A stretch of 15,100 nt of DNA from the NCBI RefSeq assembly GCF_039812505.1, contig NZ_JBDIAQ010000082.1:1-15100 (forward strand), given 5' to 3'. Positions within the stretch are counted from its first letter, which is position 1. Every line of letters starts with the position of its first letter. Both the position numbers and the translations under genes were made by a program. Positions 6,091-12,853 of this stretch are shown here, piece after piece. Under the pieces are notes generated by a model. It was not told the DNA's origin, did not search any database, and saw only the letters and a program-made list of their open reading frames with translations. This stretch comes from Intrasporangium_A sp039812505 (lineage in GTDB: Bacteria; Actinomycetota; Actinomycetes; Actinomycetales; Dermatophilaceae).

Positions 6091-6867
6091 TCAGTCGTTG
6101 GGAGGCGTGCGGTCGACGTCGGGATTCACCGTGGGCCGACCGGGCACGTCCTCTGCTCCGGAGGTTGCCAGCGGATCGGGCCTTCCCGCGCGCCACGACA
6201 CGTCCGGCCCGGCGAGACTGCCGGCCCGGGTCGACTGGCCGTCGATCGCACCGGGTGCCGTTGACGGACCGACCGGACCGACCGGACCGGATGCCGCTCC
6301 GGAGCCACCCGTCTCGAAGCTGACGCTGGGGGCGGTCGCCTCGAGTGCCGGCGTCTCGAAGTACTCGGCCCGCCGGATCCCGGCCGGGCCTGCGACGAAC
6401 CTCGACGGCACCGACTCGACCTTCGTATTGAGCTCGCGTACCAGAGCGTTGTAGTAGCGCCGCGCGGCAGCGATGCGGTCCTCGGTGCTGGTCAGCTCCT
6501 GCTGCAGGGCGACGAAGCTCTGGTTCGCCCTGAGCTCCGGGTACGCCTCGGAGACCACGACGAGCCGACCGAGCGCCTGGCTCAGCTCGCCCTCTGCCCG
6601 CGCCGCCTGGGCCGGAGTCTGCCCGCCGGCCATGGCAGCCGATCGGGCCCGCATGACCTGATCGAGCGTGCCTCGCTCGTGCTGGGCGTAGCCCTTGACC
6701 GTCTCGACAAGGTTGGGGACCAGGTCGTGACGTCGTTTGAGCTCGACGTCGATCTGGCGCCATCCCTCCTCGACCCTGTTGCGTTGCCCGACGAGGCCGT
6801 TGTACGTCGCGACGGCCCAGATCCCGAGCAGGACGACGATGCCGAGAATGACCCAGACGGCAGTCAT
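6091..6867 (-). CDS. lemA: LemA family membrane-anchored protein
   Basis: A 258-residue LemA protein of uncertain cellular role. One N-terminal membrane segment (about 3-21) is followed by the hallmark YNGLVGQRNRVEEGWRQID and LKRRHDLVPNLVETVKGYA, then a predicted helical bundle through RYYNALVRELNTKVESVPS (137-155). The ATG at 6867 has GAGGAG about six bases upstream. Typical LemA proteins end near residue 185. Here about 75 extra residues form a Pro/Gly/Ser/Ala-rich, probably disordered tail that includes GPVGPVGPS, encoded by tandem GACCGACCG-like 9-mers. It appears monocistronic. Confidence 0.93.
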   Translation of the reverse strand: MTAVWVILGIVVLLGIWAVATYNGLVGQRNRVEEGWRQIDVELKRRHDLVPNLVETVKGYAQHERGTLDQVMRARSAAMAGGQTPAQAARAEGELSQALGRLVVVSEAYPELRANQSFVALQQELTSTEDRIAAARRYYNALVRELNTKVESVPSRFVAGPAGIRRAEYFETPALEATAPSVSFETGGSGAASGPVGPVGPSTAPGAIDGQSTRAGSLAGPDVSWRAGRPDPLATSGAEDVPGRPTVNPDVDRTPPND

Positions 6868-6897
6868 GACGCTCCTCACAGTGTGTGTGTTCGCCCC

Positions 6898-6903
6898 AGC
6901 GTA
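6898..6903 (-). promoter_or_regulatory. Putative -10 box (TACGCT) of lemA
   Basis: On the minus strand TACGCT fits TANNNT and lies 31 bp before the ATG, which would give a leader of about 24 nt containing the GAGGAG site. No -35 match was found. A short GTGTGTGTG run lies between box and gene. Confidence 0.3.
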
Positions 6904-6985
6904 GGGGGCCCCACCGACACCACGGGACCGAGCAGCGCCGCGACGCCCGAGGCACAACCCGTCAGCAGCGACCGACTCGCCCGGT

Positions 6986-6991
6986 TACGGT
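6986..6991 (+). promoter_or_regulatory. Putative -10 box (TACGGT), leaderless transcript
   Basis: TACGGT is separated by six bases from the ATG at 6998, so transcription would start at the codon. This supports that ATG in the absence of a Shine-Dalgarno sequence. Confidence 0.42.
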
Positions 6992-6997
6992 GGGGTC

Positions 6998-7735
6998 ATG
7001 CCACCCGGACCGACGCCGGTCCTTCCGACCCCGGCACAGAACCGCGTCACCCCGCTCGGCGACGTGGTCGCGGCGACCGGTCGCGGCGCCTGGATGGGCA
7101 ACCGTGGTCGCCTGCACGAGGGATCCGGGTCCCGGGTCGTGGTGCGCCACCACCGGTCGCGCGCCTGGATCACGTGCGTCCTGTCGTTCCGCGGACACCG
7201 GGCCCCGCAGTGGGCCGCGCACCACTACACGCCGTTGTTCTTCCTCGACGAGGCGGTGGCCCTCGCGGCCGGGCACCGGCCGTGCGCGGAGTGCCGGTGG
7301 GCGGCATACCGCGAGTTCTCGGCCGCGGTGGCACGGTTCCTCGGAACCGGCCGGCTCGGCGCCGCCGAGCTCGACCGGCACTTGCACGAGCAGCGCTGGG
7401 ACCCGACCCGACGGACCCGGCGCCTGCACCCGGCGCCCTGGCCGGACCTGCCCGAGGGAGCCTTCGTCCTGGTCGGGGCGGGCGCGGCACTCGTGCGGGC
7501 CGACCACCTGCGGCTGTGGCGCTCGGACAACACGTACGGGGACCATCTCGACCGTCCCACGACCGGTCTGGCCACCGCGATCACACCGCCGGCCACGCTG
7601 GCCGTGCTCCGCGGCGGCTACCCGGTTCAACTCGGCGACGACCCGACTCCGGCACCGACCGCCGCAGACCGGGTCAGTCCGGCACCGCCATCGCCTCGAG
7701 ACGCGACCACCCGTCCCCCGGGATCGACATGGTGA
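6998..7735 (+). CDS. Conserved actinobacterial protein of unknown function with HxxCxxC motif
   Basis: A 245-residue soluble protein that I associate with an unnamed family seen in many actinomycetes; no function is assigned. The family-like core has GRGAWMGNRGRLH (29-40), RAWITCVLSFRG (55-66), YTPLFFLDEAVALAAGHRPC (77-96) and AECRWAAY (97-104). His93, Cys96 and Cys99 form a short HRPCAEC cluster that could bind a metal. Homology-like sequence seems to end near GGYPVQL (206-212). The last about 33 residues are Pro/Ala-rich and lie antisense to the downstream ABM gene, overlapping it by 62 bp. No signal peptide or membrane segment is present. Neighbours give no functional clue. Confidence 0.82.
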   Translation: MPPGPTPVLPTPAQNRVTPLGDVVAATGRGAWMGNRGRLHEGSGSRVVVRHHRSRAWITCVLSFRGHRAPQWAAHHYTPLFFLDEAVALAAGHRPCAECRWAAYREFSAAVARFLGTGRLGAAELDRHLHEQRWDPTRRTRRLHPAPWPDLPEGAFVLVGAGAALVRADHLRLWRSDNTYGDHLDRPTTGLATAITPPATLAVLRGGYPVQLGDDPTPAPTAADRVSPAPPSPRDATTRPPGSTW

Positions 7736-8000
7736 TCACGTCCGGCGTGCGCACGAGATGGCGCGTCAGGGCACCCGTCGCAGCGCGGAAATGCTCGCTG
7801 CGGGCATGCGCGGCCCAGACCGCCTGTTCGGCGAAGCCCTCGAGGAGCACGTACACGCCGGGATCGTCGAGGCTGCGCGACCAGTCGAACCACAGGCAGC
7901 CCGGCTCGGCGCGGGTCGCCTCGGTGACCGGGGAGACCAGCTGTGGCCAGTCGCCGGCGCGCTCGGGCCGCACGGTGAACCGGGCGATGACGACGAACAC
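7674..8000 (-). CDS. Antibiotic biosynthesis monooxygenase (ABM)/YgiN-like domain protein
   Basis: A 108-residue single-domain ferredoxin-like protein of the ABM superfamily, usually dimeric. Members include cofactor-free quinol monooxygenases and heme-degrading or stress proteins. Visible features are FVVIARFTVRPERAGDW (2-18), RAEPGCLWFDWSRSLDDPG (30-48) and the HARSEHF segment (65-71), whose histidines match the usual active-site edge. The GTG start at 8000 has GGGAG about eight bases upstream. Its stop lies inside the convergent unknown gene. Substrate cannot be predicted. Confidence 0.88.
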   Translation of the reverse strand: MFVVIARFTVRPERAGDWPQLVSPVTEATRAEPGCLWFDWSRSLDDPGVYVLLEGFAEQAVWAAHARSEHFRAATGALTRHLVRTPDVITMSIPGDGWSRLEAMAVPD

Positions 8001-8033
8001 GGGTCGCTCCCTCGGATCGAGTTGGCGCCCGCC

Positions 8034-8039
8034 ACTGTA
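8034..8039 (-). promoter_or_regulatory. Putative -10 box (TACAGT) of the ABM gene
   Basis: TACAGT on the minus strand fits TANNNT and would give a leader of about 27 nt that includes the ribosome site. No convincing -35 element was found. Confidence 0.35.
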
Positions 8040-8141
8040 GGAGGGCTCGCTGGAAGGAGGATGGGAACCGGCGGGACCGGGCTCGGTACCCGTGCTGCGG
8101 CTGGAGTCGGCCGAGCCCGCCCGGGCGACCGGCGCGACCCC

Positions 8142-8156
8142 GCCCGGGCCGCGGGC
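8142..8156 (-). terminator. GC hairpin directly after the APC permease stop
   Basis: GCCCG-CGGCC-CGGGC (minus strand) forms a 5-bp stem with a five-base loop starting at the base after the stop codon. It has no T tract. The CGCCCGGGC sequence is repeated nearby at about 8118 and 8141. A role in termination is tentative. Confidence 0.25.
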
Positions 8157-9530
8157 TCAGCCCTCGAACTCGACCTCCGGCGGGCGCCGCCGGAACCCGC
8201 CCGTGAGCACGGCGAGCCAGACCACCCCGACGGCGAGCCAGACCAGCCCGGTCACGAGGGCGTGACTCGACAGCGAAGTCCATAGCCAGACGGTCAGCCC
8301 GAAGCCGACGAGCGGGAGCACGAGGTGCGGCACGACGCTACGCGACTGCGGGTGGTCGATCCAGTAGTGCTTGACCACCGAGAGGTTCACCACCGAGAAC
8401 GCGGTGAGCGCGCCGAAGCTGACGATCGAGAAGAGGAAGGCGATGTCGATCCACAGGCCCAGCAGGGACACCACCGAGACGAACAGGATCGCCACGGCGG
8501 GCGTGCGCCACCGCTGCGTGACGAGTGCGAGGAACCGCGGCAGGACGCCGTCGCGGCCCATGGCGTACATGATCCGGGTCACCGACGCCTGCGAGGTCAG
8601 GGCCGAGCCGAACGCGCCGGCGACGTAGGCGGCGGTGAAGAAGGTCGCCATCACGTTGCCGCCGAGCTGGGTCATGACCTCGGTCGCACCTGAGTCCGGG
8701 TTCTCGAAGGTCGTCGCCGGGTGGGCCACCTGGGCGAGCCAGGCCAGCACGATGAACAGCGTTCCGCCGCCGATCGTCACCAGCAGGATGGCGCGGGGGA
8801 TGTCGCGGCGGGGCGCCTTGGCCTCCTCGGCCATGGTCGAGACCGCGTCGAAGCCGAGGAAGGACAGGCACAGGATCGCGGCGCCGGCCAGCACCGGGCC
8901 GAGGCCCGACCCGTTCGGGCCGCTGTCGCCCGAGAACGGCAGGCCCAGCGCCGGGCTGCCGCCGAACATGGCCTTGACGGCGAGCACGACGAAGACGACG
9001 ACGAAGACCACCTGGATCGCGACGACGATCGTGTTGGCGCGGTCGATGGTCGTGATGCCGACGACGTTGAGCACGGTCACGAGCAGCAGCGCGACCAGGA
9101 AGCCGACCCAGATCGGGATCGCGGGCCACTGCGCGTTGACGAACAGCCCGATCACGGCGTAGTTGACCATCGGCAGCAGGACGTAGTCGAGCATCAGGGC
9201 CCACCCGGAGAGGAAGCCCGGGGTCGGCCCGAACGACTTCGAGGTGTACGTGTAGGCCGATCCGGCCACCGGGTAGGCGACGACCATCCGGCCATAGGAC
9301 AACGCCGTGAAGAGCATGGCCGCCAGCGTGAAGACGTACGAGAACGCGACCCGTCCCCCGGTCAGCTGGGTCACGATGCCGTAGGTCGTGAAGACCGTCA
9401 GCGGGACCAGGTAGGCCAGCCCGAACAGGGTCAGGCCGCCCAGGCCGAGCGCCCGCTTGAGGTGGACGTCGCTGCTGCCGTGCAGGTCGGCCCCCAGGTG
9501 GTGCTCGTGGGCAGGTCGGAGATCGGACAT
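8157..9530 (-). CDS. APC superfamily amino-acid permease
   Basis: A 457-residue integral membrane transporter, probably an amino-acid/proton symporter or exchanger with about 12 membrane segments. The APC signature is clear: LGLGGLTLFGLAYLVPLTVF near residue 28, PVAGSAYTYTSKSFGP (87-102) for the substrate-site helix, and SFLGFDAVSTMAEEAKAPRRD in the middle. The C-terminus is short and acidic. ATG at 9530 was chosen because GGGAG lies six bases upstream; a longer reading would run into the preceding gene. It begins 22 bp after the amidohydrolase stop on the same strand, so the two genes are likely co-transcribed. It may import the amidohydrolase's substrate or export its product. Confidence 0.93.
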   Translation of the reverse strand: MSDLRPAHEHHLGADLHGSSDVHLKRALGLGGLTLFGLAYLVPLTVFTTYGIVTQLTGGRVAFSYVFTLAAMLFTALSYGRMVVAYPVAGSAYTYTSKSFGPTPGFLSGWALMLDYVLLPMVNYAVIGLFVNAQWPAIPIWVGFLVALLLVTVLNVVGITTIDRANTIVVAIQVVFVVVFVVLAVKAMFGGSPALGLPFSGDSGPNGSGLGPVLAGAAILCLSFLGFDAVSTMAEEAKAPRRDIPRAILLVTIGGGTLFIVLAWLAQVAHPATTFENPDSGATEVMTQLGGNVMATFFTAAYVAGAFGSALTSQASVTRIMYAMGRDGVLPRFLALVTQRWRTPAVAILFVSVVSLLGLWIDIAFLFSIVSFGALTAFSVVNLSVVKHYWIDHPQSRSVVPHLVLPLVGFGLTVWLWTSLSSHALVTGLVWLAVGVVWLAVLTGGFRRRPPEVEFEG

Positions 9531-9552
9531 CGGGCTCTCCCTTGCGGACGGG

Positions 9553-11172
9553 TCAGGACGAGGTCGGGGTGCGGCGGCCACCGACCCAGGTGGCGACGAC
9601 GCGGACGGAGTCGAGGTCGCGGGGGCCGGCCAGGCCCCGCGGATCGGCGCTCAGCAGCGCGAAGTCGGCCTCGCAGCCGACGGCGAGCCGGCCCGCGTCG
9701 CGGAACCCCTGACGGGCCACGCCTGCGGTGTAGCAGCGGAACGCCTCGTCGACGGGCAGCCTCTCGTGGGGCGTCCAGCCATCGGCGGGCTCGCGGTCGG
9801 CGGTCTGCCGCGAGCAGGCCACGGCCATCCCCTCGAGCGGGTCGGCCGACGAGACCGGCCAGTCCGAGCCGAAGCTCATCTCGGCACCGCCAGCCCGCAG
9901 GCTCGCCCACGGGTACTGCATGGCCGAGCGGTCGTCGCCGAGCCGGGGATAGTTGAGCACCGTCATCAGTGAGTCGAGCTGAGCCCAGAGCGGCTCCGCG
10001 TTGACCATGACCCCGAGCCGGGCCAGCCGGGCCCGGTCCGCCTCGTCGATGAGCTGGACGTGGGCGAGCACCGCCCGGCGGTCGCGCAGACCGTTGGCCC
10101 GCGCCGCCGTCTCGACCGCGTCGAGGGCCACCCGGACGGCGCGGTCGCCGATCGCGTGGATGTGCGGCTGGAAGCCGGCCGCGTCGACCTGCGTGACCGC
10201 GCGGGCGAGCAGGTCGGGGTCCCACACGAGCATCCCGGTATCGCCCGGACAGCCGCAGTAGTGGCTCAGCACCGCCGCCGTGGCGTTCTCCACGACACCG
10301 TCGGCGAAGAACTTCACCGTGTGCGCGGTCAGGTGCGGATGCCCGACCTGCTCCACCCGACGGCGCGCCTCGAGCAGGTCGTCGAGCTGGTCGGGCCAGT
10401 GCCGTGGGTCGGCGTACAGGCCCAGGTTGAACCGGATCGGGAGCCGGTCGGCCCGCGCCGCCTCGAGGTAGACCTCCAGCGTGTCCGGCTCGACCCAGGC
10501 GTCCTGCACCCAGGTGATGCCGAGGTCGGCGTACGCCCGGGCGGCCCGCTCCAGGGCGCGCAGACCGGCCTCCTTCGACCACGGCTCGGCGACGGCGTTC
10601 ACGAGGTCGACCGCGCCCCACTCGCGCAGTGTTCCCAGCACCGACCCGTCGGGGCGGCGCGGGATCTCGCCGAGGACCGGGTCGGGAGTGTCGTCGGTGA
10701 TGCCGGCCAGCTCGAGTGCCCGGGTGTTGACCCACATCGTGTGGTAGTCCCAGGCCCGCAGCGCGACGGGCCGGTCCGGGACGGCCGCGTCGAGCCAGCG
10801 CGCGTCGAACAGCCCCTCGGGCGACAGGCTGGAGTCGTATGACGCGCCCCGGACCCAGGCGGCCTCCGGGTGCGCCTGCGCCCAGCGCCGGACCTCGGCC
10901 ACGATCGCCTCGACGCTGTCCTGCGCGCGCACCTGCGGGCCCTCGGCCTCCAGGCCGCCGAACAGTGGATGCGCGTGCCCGTCGCCGAAGGCGGGGACCA
11001 GCAGCCCGTCGGTGACCTCGACCGTCTCGACGCCGTCCCCGGCGAGCCCGAGCGCGTCCGCGCCGACCGCGCAGATCCGACCGTCCGTGACGGCCAGTGC
11101 ATCGAGCTCGCCCTCGCTCGGGCACCAGAGGTTCCCTGTGATGACGAGGCTGGCGTGCGGGTCGTCGGTCAT
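9553..11172 (-). CDS. YtcJ-like amidohydrolase family protein
   Basis: A 539-residue metal-dependent hydrolase of the amidohydrolase family 3 (YtcJ/NfdA-like), expected to cleave C-N bonds in amides or cyclic compounds. Motifs: GDGHAHPLFGG with the metal pair His66/His68, VKFFADGVVENATA with the probable carboxylated Lys287, HIHAIGDRAV (337-346), His371 in LAHVQL, and GSDWPVSSADPLEGM with Asp437. N- and C-terminal beta-sandwich segments flank the barrel. ATG at 11172 has GGAGGAG four bases upstream. No secretion signal is present. It pairs with the APC permease gene, suggesting joint uptake and hydrolysis of an amide or N-acyl amino compound; the substrate is unknown. Confidence 0.92.
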   Translation of the reverse strand: MTDDPHASLVITGNLWCPSEGELDALAVTDGRICAVGADALGLAGDGVETVEVTDGLLVPAFGDGHAHPLFGGLEAEGPQVRAQDSVEAIVAEVRRWAQAHPEAAWVRGASYDSSLSPEGLFDARWLDAAVPDRPVALRAWDYHTMWVNTRALELAGITDDTPDPVLGEIPRRPDGSVLGTLREWGAVDLVNAVAEPWSKEAGLRALERAARAYADLGITWVQDAWVEPDTLEVYLEAARADRLPIRFNLGLYADPRHWPDQLDDLLEARRRVEQVGHPHLTAHTVKFFADGVVENATAAVLSHYCGCPGDTGMLVWDPDLLARAVTQVDAAGFQPHIHAIGDRAVRVALDAVETAARANGLRDRRAVLAHVQLIDEADRARLARLGVMVNAEPLWAQLDSLMTVLNYPRLGDDRSAMQYPWASLRAGGAEMSFGSDWPVSSADPLEGMAVACSRQTADREPADGWTPHERLPVDEAFRCYTAGVARQGFRDAGRLAVGCEADFALLSADPRGLAGPRDLDSVRVVATWVGGRRTPTSS

Positions 11173-11316
11173 CAGACTCCTCCATCTGCGAATGCGGTCG
11201 TGGTCGGCACGGCGAGCCACCCCGGGCGGACGCCTCGGCCTGCTACGCGGCTGGCCAGGCCGGACGGCCCCGCCCCCGGGTTCGGCGCAGTCCGCAGCGC
11301 TGTCCCTCGTCGGGCC

Positions 11317-11346
11317 ACACTAGCGCCCGCGCCCCGTGCGTGTCAG
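11317..11346 (-). promoter_or_regulatory. Promoter of the amidohydrolase-permease operon
   Basis: On the minus strand CTGACA (11346-11341) is followed after 18 bp by TAGTGT (11322-11317), close to the vegetative sigma consensus. It lies between the pyrE stop and the amidohydrolase start, giving a leader of about 140 nt. I saw no clear riboswitch fold in that leader. Confidence 0.55.
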
Positions 11347-11371
11347 CCCCGGGCCGCCTGGCCTCGAGCGG

Positions 11372-11929
11372 CTACGCCAGGCCGAGGTCCTGCAGCGAGT
11401 AGGCGAACCGGTACTCGACGCCGGCCTCACGCCGAATCCGTTCGCCGGCGCCGGTCGCCCGGTCCGCGATCGTGGCCACGGCCACGACGGTGCCGCCCGC
11501 CTCCCGCACCGCCTCGACCGCCGCCAGCGGGGAGCTGCCGGTCGTGGTGGTGTCCTCCACGACGAGGACGTCCCGGCCGGCCACCGAGGGCCCCTCGATC
11601 CGCTGCTGGAGCCCGTGCGCCTTGCCCGCCTTGCGGACGACGTAGGCGTCGAGACGGTCCCCGTCGGCGGCGGCCGCGTGCAGCATCGCGGTCGCCACCG
11701 GGTCCGCGCCGAGCGTGAGGCCACCGACGGCGGCATACGACAGGTCCTTGACCAGGTCGCGCATGACGATGCCGACCAGCGGTGCCGCCTCGCCGTCTAG
11801 GGTGACCCGGCGCAGGTCGACGTAGTAGTCGGCCTCGGCGCCGGAGCTGAGCGTCACCCGCCCGTGGACGATCGCCCGGGAACGGACGATCTCGAGCAGG
11901 CGGGCGCGGGCGGTGGAGGCGTCGGTCAC
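11372..11929 (-). CDS. pyrE: Orotate phosphoribosyltransferase
   Basis: A 185-residue cytosolic enzyme converting orotate and PRPP to orotidine 5'-phosphate in pyrimidine synthesis. The PRPP-binding motif VLVVEDTTTTGSS spans 121-133. The catalytic flexible loop is RKAGKAHG (99-106). The N-terminal substrate region reads GRVTLSSGAEADYYVDLRRVTL (23-44). The GTG start at 11929 gives the expected length. An ATG just upstream is in another frame. There is no Shine-Dalgarno sequence, but TACGAT eight bases upstream suggests a leaderless message. No other pyr genes are in the window. Confidence 0.95.
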   Translation of the reverse strand: MTDASTARARLLEIVRSRAIVHGRVTLSSGAEADYYVDLRRVTLDGEAAPLVGIVMRDLVKDLSYAAVGGLTLGADPVATAMLHAAAADGDRLDAYVVRKAGKAHGLQQRIEGPSVAGRDVLVVEDTTTTGSSPLAAVEAVREAGGTVVAVATIADRATGAGERIRREAGVEYRFAYSLQDLGLA

Positions 11930-11937
11930 GACAGACC

Positions 11938-11943
11938 ATCGTA
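11938..11943 (-). promoter_or_regulatory. Putative -10 box (TACGAT) of pyrE
   Basis: TACGAT on the minus strand lies eight bases before the GTG start. It overlaps a copy of the recurrent nonamer GCGGCATAC (11942-11950). Confidence 0.38.
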
Positions 11944-11978
11944 TGCCGCCCACCCCGCCCGAGCGCGGAGCGCATCGT

Positions 11979-11999
11979 CCGCCCGGGGACCCCGGGCGG
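11979..11999. promoter_or_regulatory. Perfect 21-bp palindrome between divergent pyrE and TauE genes
   Basis: Arms CCGCCCGGGG and CCCCGGGCGG flank a single A, a perfect 10+1+10 dyad. It sits 50 bp upstream of pyrE and 78 bp upstream of the TauE/SafE start. It could be an operator or a stable RNA/DNA hairpin. There is no T tract to support a terminator. Confidence 0.5.
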
Positions 12000-12076
12000 C
12001 ACCACCCGACCGGGTCGCGGCCCCTGTGCGCGGGACCCTCGGCGCGGCAGTGCCGGTGGCCTGTCACCATGGGCCG

Positions 12077-12829
12077 GTGACCCCCACGATCGTGCTGCTG
12101 GTCGTCGCGGCCCTCATCGTCGGCTTCAGCAAGACCGCGATCGGCGGGCTGGCGATGATCTCCGTGGCGATCTATGCCAGCATCATGCCGGCCCGGGAGT
12201 CGACCGCTGCGCTGCTGCTCGTGCTGATCGTCGGCGACGTGTTCGCGGTGTGGCACTACCGCAAGGAGTGCGACTGGGCCATCCTGCGCCGGCTCGTGCC
12301 CGCGGTGCTGCCCGGGATCCTGCTCGGGGCGGTCTTCCTGGCCCTCGTCGACGACGCAGTGCTGCGCAAGAGCATCGGCGCGCTCCTGCTCGCCCTCGCC
12401 GTGCACCAGCTGTGGCTGCTGCGTCGCCGTCCCCGCGCGACGGAGCCGGACCCCACCGCGGCACCGCCCCGGCACTCGTGGCTCGCCGCCGCGGGGGCCG
12501 GGGTCGGCGCCGGCTTCACCACGATGGCGGCCAACGCCGGCGGCGGCGTGATGACCCTCTACCTCACGGCCCAGGGGGTCGAGAAGCTGCGCTTCCTCGG
12601 CACCGGCGCCCTCTTCTTCTTCGGCATCAACCTGTCCAAGCTGCCCTTCAGCGCGGCCCTCGGACTGTTCTCCGGCGCCATGTTCCGCCAGGCGCTCTGG
12701 CTGGTTCCGGTGGTGTGGCTCGGGGCGTGGCTCGGGCTGCACGCCGCGCGACGGCTCAGCGAGACCTGGTTCAGCGTGGCCGTGGTGGCGGTGACGGCGA
12801 TCTCCGCGGTCCCACTGCTCATCGGGTGA
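12077..12829 (+). CDS. TauE/SafE family sulfite/anion exporter
   Basis: A 250-residue membrane protein of the TauE/SafE (TSUP) family, whose members move sulfite, sulfonates or related anions. The family repeat is visible twice: LIVGFSKTAIGG near residues 13-24 and the equivalent ANAGGGVMTLYLTAQG (152-167). About seven or eight hydrophobic segments are present, with a charged loop near 115-134. The GTG start at 12077 fits the first membrane helix. An upstream reading of the frame gives a Pro/Arg-rich leader that is unlikely to be real. It lacks an obvious ribosome site, and a three-codon ATG...TGA mini-ORF (12069-12080) overlaps the start. The anion is not predictable. Confidence 0.9.
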   Translation: MTPTIVLLVVAALIVGFSKTAIGGLAMISVAIYASIMPARESTAALLLVLIVGDVFAVWHYRKECDWAILRRLVPAVLPGILLGAVFLALVDDAVLRKSIGALLLALAVHQLWLLRRRPRATEPDPTAAPPRHSWLAAAGAGVGAGFTTMAANAGGGVMTLYLTAQGVEKLRFLGTGALFFFGINLSKLPFSAALGLFSGAMFRQALWLVPVVWLGAWLGLHAARRLSETWFSVAVVAVTAISAVPLLIG

Positions 12830-12842
12830 CCGGCGGGCCGGT
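12829..12842. terminator. Inverted repeat between convergent TauE and LacI genes
   Basis: ACCGGC-GG-GCCGGT is a perfect 6-bp dyad in the 24-bp gap between two convergent stop codons. It could act in both directions, but it lacks a T tract and has a very tight loop. Confidence 0.3.
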
Positions 12843-12853
12843 GCGACCCGAGG

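Noticed and set aside
6879..6890. GTGTGTGTG microsatellite before lemA
   Set aside because: It is only about four dinucleotide units, too short to call a meaningful repeat.
11173..11316. Riboswitch or attenuator in the amidohydrolase leader
   Set aside because: I saw no conserved aptamer core and no convincing terminator/antiterminator pair; only generic GC-rich pairing is possible.
11930..12742. Long N-terminal extension of the pyrE frame
   Set aside because: It is antisense to the TauE/SafE gene, with a charged Glu/Gly/His-rich composition. The GTG at 11929 gives the expected enzyme length.
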